Shown: piece after piece, positions 6,356 to 12,988 of the stretch
Layout: each line of letters begins with the position of its first letter
Position numbering within the stretch: position 1 is the stretch's first letter
Made by a program: the position numbers and the translations under genes
Origin: Pseudomonadota bacterium
Lineage (GTDB): Bacteria; Pseudomonadota; Gammaproteobacteria; Burkholderiales; Burkholderiaceae_C
Reading direction: 5' to 3'
Assembly (NCBI GenBank): GCA_023418355.1
Contig: JAEZZU010000277.1
Coordinates: 1-15,954, forward strand
Length of the DNA: 15,954 nt
The notes under the pieces: model-generated
What the model was told of the DNA's origin: nothing
The model's database searches: none
What the model saw: the letters and a program-made list of their open reading frames with translations, nothing else

Positions 6356-8098
6356 ATGCGTTTTGAAAATTTGTCTGTGGCCAGAAAAGTGTGGCTGCTG
6401 GTTGTCGCGGTGATGGTGTTGTTGGTGGGGGCATCCATTGGTATGGGCTCCTACATGGCGCAGCTGGAAGCTCGGCTGCGTGATGATGTGCAGGATATGG
6501 AAGATCGCATGCGCTCTGCGATGCAGCTGCGCGCCGGTATCGAGATTGGGGCCAGTGCCATCATGGCCGCCGAGCTGGCCAGCGATGAGCAGTCGCATGA
6601 ATTCTTTGAAGTGCGTTTTCGCTCCGTGCAGGCTGAGAACGTCAAGCTCATGCAGGACTTGGGAGCACGTCTGGTGACAGACCGGGGGCGCGAGATTTTC
6701 AAGCGGCTGATCGCCCATGTCACCAAGGCAGATGCCTTGATCCATTCTCTGGATACGCGCCGCGAAAACGGCGAGAACGTAGGGGTGGTGGTACGTACCG
6801 AGTTGATGCCTGTGCTCCAGCAGTTCGTGCAGGAACTGGATAGCATGGTGGCGTTGCAGCGTTCCTTGCTCGAGGCAGGGCTGGAAAAAGCCAAAGCGCA
6901 GCGCACGCAGGGCTGGGTCATTGGTGGCGCAGTAGTGGTCGTAGTGTGTCTTCTGGGGCTGGCATTCGCTTGGGTGCTGGTGCGCCAGCTGACCTTGCCT
7001 TTGTCAAAGGCCGTGGCCTTGGCCAACGAAATTGCGCAAGGCAATTTGTCCCAGAACGTGCACGATGCCCGGGGGGATGAGATGGGCATGCTGCTGCGTG
7101 CGCTCAATGACATGACCCTCAAGCTGCGTGCCGTGGTCGGGGAAGTGCGTCAGGGCGTGCATGTGGTCTCCGATGCGGCTGGGCACATTGAGCAGGGCAA
7201 CCTGAATCTTTCAGAGCGCACGCAGCACAGTGCATCCAGCCTGGAAGAAACAGCCGCTTCGATTGAAGAGCTGGCCGCTACGGTCTCGCAGTCGGCCGAT
7301 ACCGCACGCCAGGCCAATCAGCTGGCCGCTACGGCCGTGCAGGCTGCCGAGCGCGGTGGTGAGGTGGTCAGCCAGGTGGTCATGAGCATGGACCAGATCA
7401 ACACGTCCAGCCGCAAGATCAGCGACATCATTGGCGTGATTGATGGCATCGCGTTCCAGACCAACATCCTCGCGCTCAATGCGGCCGTGGAAGCAGCCCG
7501 TGCGGGTGAGCAGGGCCGTGGCTTTGCCGTGGTGGCGGGTGAAGTGCGCTCGCTGGCAGGCCGTAGCGCGGAGGCCGCCAAGGAGATCAAGGACTTGATC
7601 ACGGCCAGCGTGAGCAACGTAGATATCGGTGCTGCGCAGGTGGCGCAGGCTGGCGAGAGCATGCAGGAGATTGTGGCCAGCGTGCGCCGCGTCACCGACC
7701 TGATCGGAGAGCTGTCCGCTTCTGCGCAGGAGCAACGCGATGGCATCACGCAAGTCAACCAGGCGGTCAGCAATCTGGACCAGATGACCCAACAAAATGC
7801 GGCACTGGTGGAAGAGTCCAGCGCGGCTGCTTCCTCCATGAATACGCAAGCGCAGCGTCTGGCGCAGGTGGTCTCCATGTTCAATCTGGGCCAGACTGTC
7901 GCAATGTCGGTGAGCAAAGCGGCAACCTCCTTGCCTAGCAAGGCCGCCTCGCAGCCTGCGGTGCACAAGGAAGTTGCGGTCAAGCAGGAGCCATCTGTCA
8001 GCAAGGAAGCAGCGCCCAAGCCTCAGCAGAAGCTGAGCCAGTCCGCGCCTGCGGCGCACACAGTTGCTGGCACTGAAGACGACTGGGAAACCTTCTGA
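6356..8098 (+). CDS. Methyl-accepting chemotaxis protein 1 (4-helix-bundle sensor)
   Basis: An inner-membrane chemoreceptor that signals through CheW/CheA. The layout over 580 residues is: TM1 about 12-33; periplasmic segment 34-186, probably a four-helix-bundle (4HB_MCP-like) sensor; TM2 187-209; HAMP about 210-262; then the signalling coiled coil. The hairpin tip IIGVIDGIAFQTNILALNAA begins at about residue 358 and matches the E. coli Tsr/Tar class. A flexible 68-residue tail ends in DWETF, a variant of the CheR/CheB-binding NWETF. ATG 6356 is chosen because MRFENLSVARKVW aligns with the starts of the two downstream paralogues; TTG 6350 is less likely. The ligand cannot be told. A terminator hairpin sits just upstream and another follows. 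Confidence 0.93.
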   Translation: MRFENLSVARKVWLLVVAVMVLLVGASIGMGSYMAQLEARLRDDVQDMEDRMRSAMQLRAGIEIGASAIMAAELASDEQSHEFFEVRFRSVQAENVKLMQDLGARLVTDRGREIFKRLIAHVTKADALIHSLDTRRENGENVGVVVRTELMPVLQQFVQELDSMVALQRSLLEAGLEKAKAQRTQGWVIGGAVVVVVCLLGLAFAWVLVRQLTLPLSKAVALANEIAQGNLSQNVHDARGDEMGMLLRALNDMTLKLRAVVGEVRQGVHVVSDAAGHIEQGNLNLSERTQHSASSLEETAASIEELAATVSQSADTARQANQLAATAVQAAERGGEVVSQVVMSMDQINTSSRKISDIIGVIDGIAFQTNILALNAAVEAARAGEQGRGFAVVAGEVRSLAGRSAEAAKEIKDLITASVSNVDIGAAQVAQAGESMQEIVASVRRVTDLIGELSASAQEQRDGITQVNQAVSNLDQMTQQNAALVEESSAAASSMNTQAQRLAQVVSMFNLGQTVAMSVSKAATSLPSKAASQPAVHKEVAVKQEPSVSKEAAPKPQQKLSQSAPAAHTVAGTEDDWETF

Positions 8099-8127
8099 TC
8101 CCAGTACAGTGCAAAGTGCAAATTGGC

Positions 8128-8151
8128 AAAGGAGCTTTCGAGCTCCTTTTT
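8128..8151 (+). terminator. Intrinsic terminator after chemoreceptor 1
   Basis: Stem AAAGGAGCT / AGCTCCTTT (8128-8136, 8141-8149) closed by a TTCG tetraloop, which is very stable as RNA, with a T run after it. It sits 29 nt past the stop codon. Confidence 0.85.
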
Positions 8152-8280
8152 GCTTTGTGCTGGAACAGCTGCTGCGGCCTGCGTGGACAGCCCATGCTGC
8201 TCTCCATTGCTGAGCATGCAGCGTGTTTCCAAAGGTTAATCAAAAGTGTAAAAAAGCGTTAATGAACAAGTAATTAAAGG

Positions 8281-8307
8281 TAAACCCTAGACGTTTTTCG
8301 CCGATAA
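8281..8307 (+). promoter_or_regulatory. Sigma-28 (FliA) promoter for chemoreceptor 2
   Basis: TAAACCCT (8281-8288), an 11-nt spacer, then GCCGATAA (8300-8307). The enterobacterial FliA consensus is TAAAGTTT-N11-GCCGATAA, so the -10 element and spacing match exactly and the TAAA core of the -35 is present. Transcription would start near 8313-8316, about 50 nt before the start codon. This ties the receptor to the late flagellar regulon. The 130 nt between the previous terminator and this promoter are AT-rich near the end and hold nothing else recognisable. Confidence 0.82.
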
Positions 8308-8334
8308 CCATGGATGGCGTGGCTCGCGATCTGC

Positions 8335-8351
8335 AAGGCCCGGGCCTTTTT
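8335..8351 (+). other. Palindrome with T-tract in the chemoreceptor 2 leader
   Basis: The perfect 14-bp palindrome AAGGCCCGGGCCTT (8335-8348) runs into a short T-tract. It lies between the FliA promoter and the start codon. As RNA it would be a short GC-rich hairpin resembling a weak terminator. The sequence after it, TTTGTTAG and then 7 nt to ATG, matches TTTGTTAG and 6 nt to ATG after the chemoreceptor 1 hairpin. Confidence 0.45.
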
Positions 8352-8367
8352 ATTTGTTAGGAAAGAT

Positions 8368-10206
8368 ATGCAGTTTCAGAACTTGTCTGTGTCCAAAAAG
8401 ATTTGGACGCTGATGCTCTTGGTCATGGGGGCCATGCTCGCTGCAGGCTTGGGCATGCAGACCTATATGCTGAGTCTGGAAAGCAGTCTGCGCGAGCAGC
8501 TGCAAAGTGTGGAACAACGCATCCGCGTGGTGGTGCAGTGGCGCGGTTCGGTGGAAACCTCGGCCAGCTTTCTGGTGGCTGCCAATATGGCGCAGGACCC
8601 TGTGACCATGGACTTCTTCAACACACGCTATGAAGAAGCGCACAAGGCCAACGCAGCGCTGCGTGAAGCCACCGAGTCCCATCTGCAGACAGAGGCAGGT
8701 CGCCAGCGCTTTCAGAGCATCAACGTGGCACGCGAGAAGATGAACCATATTGCCCAGCAAGTGGCCATGGAGCGCCGCAATGACGGCGATGTGGCTGCCA
8801 TGGTGCAATCCGATCTGGTGCCTGCAGTGTCCAGCTATATTGCAGAGCTCGATGCCATGGTCAAGCTGCAGGAGCAGCTGCGTGAGACCATCATTCAGAA
8901 CAGCGAAAGCACCCGTACCCGTGCTTTGACCATTGGCTGTCTGGGCTTGCTGGCAGTGGTCGTGGTGGGGCTGCTGATTGCGGCATGGCTGGTGCGCCAG
9001 CTGACAGCACCTTTGGCCAGGGCCGTGGACCTGGCGCAGGAAATCGCCAATGGCAACCTCACCCGTGATGTACACGACGACCGCAAGGACGAGCTGGGTC
9101 AGCTGCTGCGCAGCCTGAACACCATGACGCAAAAGCTCCGTTCTGTGGTGGGTGAAGTGCGCAATGGCGTGGATTCCGTGTCTTCGGCGGCGACCCAGAT
9201 TGCCTCGGGCAACCAGGATCTGTCTGCACGCACCGAGCAGACCGCCGCGAACCTGGAAGAAACGGCAGCCTCCATCGAAGAGCTGACCGCCACCGTGACC
9301 CAGTCTGCCGATACGGCACGCCAAGCCAACCAGCTGGCCGCGACGGCCGTGCAGGCTGCCGAGCGCGGTGGTGAGGTGGTCAGCCAGGTGGTGATGAGCA
9401 TGGACCAGATCAACACCTCCAGCCGCAAGATCAGCGACATCATTGGGGTGATTGATGGCATTGCCTTCCAGACCAACATTCTGGCGCTGAACGCTGCTGT
9501 GGAAGCCGCCCGTGCGGGTGAGCAAGGCCGTGGTTTTGCCGTGGTGGCGGGCGAAGTGCGCTCGCTGGCAGGTCGCAGCGCCGAAGCTGCCAAGGAAATC
9601 AAGGCCCTGATTACTGCCAGCGTGAACAACGTGGAAGTGGGTGCGGAGCAGGTGGCGCAGGCGGGGGAGAGCATGCAGGAGATCGTGGCCAGCGTGCGCC
9701 GCGTGACGGACCTGATCGGTGAAATCTCCGCCTCTTCGCAGGAGCAGCGTGACGGTATTTCCCAGGTGAACCAGGCCGTGAGCAACCTGGACCAGATGAC
9801 GCAGCAAAACGCCGCGCTGGTGGAAGAGTCCTCTGCGGCTGCCATCGCCATGAACGAACAGGCCCAGCGCCTCGCTCAGGTGGTGGCGCTCTTCAACGTG
9901 GGGCAGGAACAGATGCAGCGCCTTGCAAGCCCTGTGTCTGCCCCCGCTCCTTCCTCTGCCCAGCGCAACAGCGCAGCTGCTGCACCCGCTGTCACGCGCA
10001 AGCAGGAAAGCACGGCCAAGGCCACTGCGCCCAAGCTGAGCAACAAGTCTGAAGCTGCCGGCAAGGCAGGCGCAGCACCGGCAAAACCTGCTTCTGCAGC
10101 AGCCAAGCCTGCACAGGAAGCTGCACCCAAGCTGCTGCGTCCTGCGCCATTGAATACAGCAGGCAGCAAAAATACCGTCAACGATGACGACTGGGAGACC
10201 TTCTGA
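8368..10206 (+). CDS. Methyl-accepting chemotaxis protein 2 (4-helix-bundle sensor)
   Basis: An inner-membrane chemoreceptor of 612 residues, co-linear with its neighbours. TM1 is at 12-33, the periplasmic sensor 34-185 and TM2 about 186-209. HAMP begins at R210-QLT, and the tip IIGVIDGIAFQTNILALNAA is identical to that of receptor 1. The C-terminal tail is the longest of the three (100 residues, rich in Ala, Pro and Lys) and ends in DWETF, the probable CheR/CheB tether. The start is ATG 8368: it has a good AGGA ribosome binding site 5 nt upstream, and MQFQNLSVSKKIW aligns with both paralogues. An in-frame ATG at 8314 lies at the predicted transcription start and is rejected. Expression is probably FliA-dependent. 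Confidence 0.94.
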   Translation: MQFQNLSVSKKIWTLMLLVMGAMLAAGLGMQTYMLSLESSLREQLQSVEQRIRVVVQWRGSVETSASFLVAANMAQDPVTMDFFNTRYEEAHKANAALREATESHLQTEAGRQRFQSINVAREKMNHIAQQVAMERRNDGDVAAMVQSDLVPAVSSYIAELDAMVKLQEQLRETIIQNSESTRTRALTIGCLGLLAVVVVGLLIAAWLVRQLTAPLARAVDLAQEIANGNLTRDVHDDRKDELGQLLRSLNTMTQKLRSVVGEVRNGVDSVSSAATQIASGNQDLSARTEQTAANLEETAASIEELTATVTQSADTARQANQLAATAVQAAERGGEVVSQVVMSMDQINTSSRKISDIIGVIDGIAFQTNILALNAAVEAARAGEQGRGFAVVAGEVRSLAGRSAEAAKEIKALITASVNNVEVGAEQVAQAGESMQEIVASVRRVTDLIGEISASSQEQRDGISQVNQAVSNLDQMTQQNAALVEESSAAAIAMNEQAQRLAQVVALFNVGQEQMQRLASPVSAPAPSSAQRNSAAAAPAVTRKQESTAKATAPKLSNKSEAAGKAGAAPAKPASAAAKPAQEAAPKLLRPAPLNTAGSKNTVNDDDWETF

Positions 10207-10230
10207 GTCGCGTCACTGCTGCACAACCTC

Positions 10231-10255
10231 AGGGAGCCTCTGGCTCCCTTTTTTT
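10231..10255 (+). terminator. Intrinsic terminator after chemoreceptor 2
   Basis: Stem AGGGAGCC / GGCTCCCT (10231-10238, 10242-10249) with loop TCT and seven T. It is 24 nt past the stop codon and isolates the next chemoreceptor gene transcriptionally. Confidence 0.88.
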
Positions 10256-10509
10256 GTGCCTGAAATAGCAGAAGTTCGCTATTTGAACAAGTTCTATTTG
10301 ACTCAAGTCAAGTATCTCGGAGGCCAAATGACGCGATTTGATGCTGCAAGTGGCTGATTTTTATGAGTTTTGAAAAATTAATGAGAATTGTTTTCTCTGT
10401 CTGACACGAGGCAGAAATGAAGCATGACATCATCGCGAATGTAAATGCATGTAACTACTGTGTCATTTCTGAACGGTGATGTGCTTTATCTCGCTTTATC
10501 AAAGTCAGT
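10256..10509 (+). promoter_or_regulatory. 254-nt upstream region of chemoreceptor 3 with stacked inverted repeats
   Basis: A gene-free AT-richer stretch that must carry the promoter of the third receptor. Three short inverted repeats lie back to back: AAATAGC / GCTATTT (10263-10269, 10278-10284), GAAC-AA-GTTC (10285-10294) and TTGACT-CA-AGTCAA (10298-10311). GCTTTATC occurs twice, at 10483-10490 and 10493-10500, spaced 10 bp. A GGAGG at 10319-10323 precedes a nine-codon reading frame starting at 10328, probably by chance. No FliA-type GCCGATAA is present, unlike upstream of receptor 2. No sigma-70 promoter could be placed with confidence. Confidence 0.4.
10377..10395. promoter_or_regulatory. 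Possible Fur box upstream of chemoreceptor 3
   Basis: ATTAATGAGAATTGTTTTC matches the 19-bp Fur consensus (GATAATGATAATCATTATC) at 13 positions by my count, including the AATGAGAAT half typical of betaproteobacterial sites. It lies about 115 nt before the start codon. AT-rich sequence can give such a score by chance, so this is a weak call. Confidence 0.25.
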
Positions 10510-12300
10510 ATGCAATTCAAAAATTTGTCAGTCGCTAAGAAGATCTGGTTGTTGTTAGCACTCGTGATGTTGTTGCTGATCGGCGCAACATGGGGAATGG
10601 CCAGCTACATGACGCAGCTGGAGACAAGCTTGCGAGCACATGTGCTTGAGATGGAAGGACGGGGCAAGCTTGCATTGCGATTACGTGGGGATGTGGAAAC
10701 CGGTGCCAGCACGATCGTGGCCGCCATGTTTGCCCACGATGCGACCAGCCGACGTTTTTTTGAAGAGCGCTTTGCAATGGGCGTCAAAGAGCAGCTGCAG
10801 CTGATGCAGGAACTGCGCCAGCGTATTCAGTCTGCGGAAGGCAAGGCCAGCCTGCAGAAGCTGGAGCAGCACCGGGAAGTTGCGCGCCAGATCGTCAGCA
10901 AGCTGGAGCGTGAACGCCAGCAGGGTGGCGATATTGGTGAGGTGGTGCGCCAGGAACTGACGCCCACCATCCTGGCCTTTTTGAAGGAGCTGGATGCGAT
11001 GGTGGAGCTTCAGCAATCCATGGTGCAGCAAAGTCTGAAGACAGGGGATCAGCAGCGTCATCAGGCCCTGATGCTGGTGGCTGGCTGCTTTGCACTGGTG
11101 ATCTTGGTGGCGGTTCTGATCGCTCGCTGGCTGGTGGGACAGTTGACCAGACCGCTGAGCCATGCTGTGGAGCTGGCCAATGAAATTGCACAGGGCAATC
11201 TGAGCCGCAATGTGCAGGTGGACCGAGAGGACGAGCTTGGTGCGCTGATGCGTGCCTTGCAGCAGATGACGGAAAAGTTGCGCAGCCTGGTGGGGCAGGT
11301 GCGTGATGGCGTCGCTTCGGTCTCTTCGGCCTCTTCTCAGATTGAGCAGGGCAACCAAAGCCTGTCTACACGCACCGAAGAAACTGCTGCCAATCTGGAA
11401 GAAACCGCTGCCAGTATTGAAGAGCTGACGGCCACCGTGACCCAGTCTGCCGATACGGCACGCCAGGCCAACCAGCTGGCTGCCACAGCGGTACAGGCGG
11501 CAGAGCGCGGCGGCGAAGTGGTCAGCAAGGTCATCCAGAGCATGGACCAAATCAACACCTCCAGCCGCAAGATCAGCGACATCATTGCGGTGATTGATGG
11601 GATTGCCTTCCAGACCAATATCCTGGCGCTCAATGCTGCGGTGGAAGCCGCACGTGCAGGGGAACAAGGCCGTGGCTTTGCCGTGGTGGCCGGGGAAGTG
11701 CGCTCCCTGGCGGGCCGCAGTGCGGAAGCTGCCAAGGAGATCAAGGCCCTGATCTCCACCAGCGTGGGCAATGTGGAAATCGGCGCAGAGCAGGTGGCGC
11801 AGGCCGGAGAGAGCATGCGCGACATCGTGGCCAGCGTGCGTCGCGTGACCGATCTGATTGGCGAGATTTCCGCTTCCTCGCATGAACAGCGTGACGGCAT
11901 TGCCCAGGTCAACCAGGCGGTGAGCAATCTGGATCAGATGACCCAGCAAAATGCAGCCTTGGTCGAAGAGTCCAGCGCAGCTGCCAGCGCCATGCACGAT
12001 CAGGCGTTGCGTCTGGCGGAGGTGGTGTCGGTCTTCAATATCGGCCAGTCTGCTGCTCCGGCCTTTGTGCCCAGCACAGCCGCCGTGCCGCGCGTGAGCA
12101 CGCCGTCTCAGACTCCTGTCGCCACCAAGGCTGCCAGCACCAGGCAGGCCGCAGGCAAGCCCACTCGCAGCGAATTGAAACTTGTGGCCGCACCTGCCGC
12201 GCCGCGCATGGAGGAAGTACCGAAACTGCAGCGTCCGGCAGCACCCGCGGCCAAGCAGACTGCCACCGTGGGCCATGAGGACGATTGGGAAACTTTCTGA
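10510..12300 (+). CDS. Methyl-accepting chemotaxis protein 3 (4-helix-bundle sensor)
   Basis: An inner-membrane chemoreceptor of 596 residues. TM1 is at 12-33, the periplasmic helical sensor 34-185 and TM2 about 186-208. HAMP starts at the same residue as in the paralogues. The signalling domain has tip IIAVIDGIAFQTNILALNAA, where Ala replaces the Gly of the other two. The 84-residue Ala/Pro-rich tail ends in DWETF. Conserved sensor positions shared by all three include the FF pair near residue 84 and LD(A/S)MVxLQ near 161-168, so the sensors share one fold but differ in most other residues. The start ATG has no clear ribosome binding site, but MQFKNLSVAKKIW fits the paralogues. The gene is followed by its own terminator. 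Confidence 0.93.
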   Translation: MQFKNLSVAKKIWLLLALVMLLLIGATWGMASYMTQLETSLRAHVLEMEGRGKLALRLRGDVETGASTIVAAMFAHDATSRRFFEERFAMGVKEQLQLMQELRQRIQSAEGKASLQKLEQHREVARQIVSKLERERQQGGDIGEVVRQELTPTILAFLKELDAMVELQQSMVQQSLKTGDQQRHQALMLVAGCFALVILVAVLIARWLVGQLTRPLSHAVELANEIAQGNLSRNVQVDREDELGALMRALQQMTEKLRSLVGQVRDGVASVSSASSQIEQGNQSLSTRTEETAANLEETAASIEELTATVTQSADTARQANQLAATAVQAAERGGEVVSKVIQSMDQINTSSRKISDIIAVIDGIAFQTNILALNAAVEAARAGEQGRGFAVVAGEVRSLAGRSAEAAKEIKALISTSVGNVEIGAEQVAQAGESMRDIVASVRRVTDLIGEISASSHEQRDGIAQVNQAVSNLDQMTQQNAALVEESSAAASAMHDQALRLAEVVSVFNIGQSAAPAFVPSTAAVPRVSTPSQTPVATKAASTRQAAGKPTRSELKLVAAPAAPRMEEVPKLQRPAAPAAKQTATVGHEDDWETF

Positions 12301-12321
12301 CCGCATCGCAGTATCCGGTAC

Positions 12322-12348
12322 AAAGGAGTCCTTGGGACTCCTTTTTTT
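12322..12348 (+). terminator. Intrinsic terminator after chemoreceptor 3
   Basis: Stem AAAGGAGTCC / GGACTCCTTT (12322-12331, 12335-12344) with loop TTG and a run of T to 12348. It is 21 nt past the stop codon. Confidence 0.88.
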
Positions 12349-12354
12349 ATGCGC

Positions 12355-12403
12355 AAAATAGGGCGCTAGCGCTTATCCCATCAGCGCAATCAGCTATCAA
12401 TTT
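12355..12403 (-). repeat. AGCGCT-type intergenic palindromic repeat, copy B
   Basis: Read on the minus strand it starts AAATTGATAGCTG (12391-12403) and contains GATAAGCGCT (12368-12377), at exactly the same spacing as copy C at 14205-14253. I count 33 of 49 positions identical to C. On the plus strand it includes the self-complementary GCGCTAGCGC (12363-12372). It lies 6 nt after the chemoreceptor 3 terminator and ends 16 nt before the next gene, so it must form part of that gene's upstream region. Confidence 0.75.
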
Positions 12404-12419
12404 CAGAAAGCCGGACACC

Positions 12420-12902
12420 ATGGACAGACACGAAGAAGCCGTCATGCAGTTGCTGACAGCCAATGGCGACACCTTTATTGCCCCCAAGTACGAAGTCGCC
12501 TCAGGCTGGATGTGCCCCAGCTTTGTGGCGCTGCGTCCGGCCAAAAAGCAAGTCTGGGTGGTGGAGGTCACGGCCTCGGGCTATCCCCTGGCAGAGGTGG
12601 ATCGCATCAACCAGCGCGTGGAGAAGTGGTATGCCCCGCTGCTGGAGCAGTTGCAGCGTCTGCAGATCAGCGGCAGCGACTGGAGCATTGGCCTGCTGCT
12701 GTTTGCGCGTGAGGATCAGATCGAGTGGCTCAAGTCCCGCGCCAAAGACCTCTCGGGTGTGCATGTGCTGAGTCTGGAAACCGCCAGCAGCCCCTGGCTG
12801 TGGGATGGCATGGTGTGGACCGAAGACATGGACTTTGGCCTGGGCTACATCCCGCGCAAGGACGGCACCGTGCCCACGGGCAGCAAGCCCACTACGCATT
12901 AA
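12420..12902 (+). CDS. Conserved-looking hypothetical protein, possible degraded PD-(D/E)XK fold
   Basis: I do not recognise this 160-residue protein as a named family. It has no signal peptide or membrane segment. The central part, PKYEVASGWMCPSFVAL (residues 22-38) and then KQVWVVEVT (43-51), resembles the beta-hairpin core of PD-(D/E)XK nuclease-like proteins. However, the Asp is Ser34 and the Lys is Thr51, so catalysis would be impaired. A helix with QRVEKWYAPLLEQLQRL and a strand WSIGLLLF follow, consistent with that fold. The start at ATG 12420 is chosen because the frame upstream runs through the receptor 3 terminator and the palindromic repeat. Codon use matches the neighbours. The coding call is firm; the fold is inference. 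Confidence 0.8.
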   Translation: MDRHEEAVMQLLTANGDTFIAPKYEVASGWMCPSFVALRPAKKQVWVVEVTASGYPLAEVDRINQRVEKWYAPLLEQLQRLQISGSDWSIGLLLFAREDQIEWLKSRAKDLSGVHVLSLETASSPWLWDGMVWTEDMDFGLGYIPRKDGTVPTGSKPTTH

Positions 12903-12906
12903 CACG

Positions 12907-12937
12907 TTGCAGGCGGGCCACTGCCGTCACCTATGAT
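12907..12937 (+). promoter_or_regulatory. Weak candidate sigma-70 promoter for purT
   Basis: TTGCAG (12907-12912) and TATGAT (12932-12937) are separated by 19 nt, longer than the optimum of 17. They lie in the 86-nt gap before purT. A small hairpin CACGG / CCGTG follows at 12956-12969. The match may be chance. Confidence 0.2.
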
Positions 12938-12988
12938 CTGGGGCAGTTTGTGCAACACGGGCTGCCGTGCCCGAGACAGGGACGAGAA

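Noticed and set aside
10319..10357. Nine-codon leader peptide after GGAGG upstream of chemoreceptor 3
   Set aside because: Too short to support, with no codon pattern suggesting attenuation and no terminator after it.
8350..12306. Long open minus-strand frames opposite chemoreceptors 2 and 3
   Set aside because: The two antisense translations resemble each other only because the sense genes are paralogues. They are His/Leu-rich and lack ribosome binding sites or motifs.
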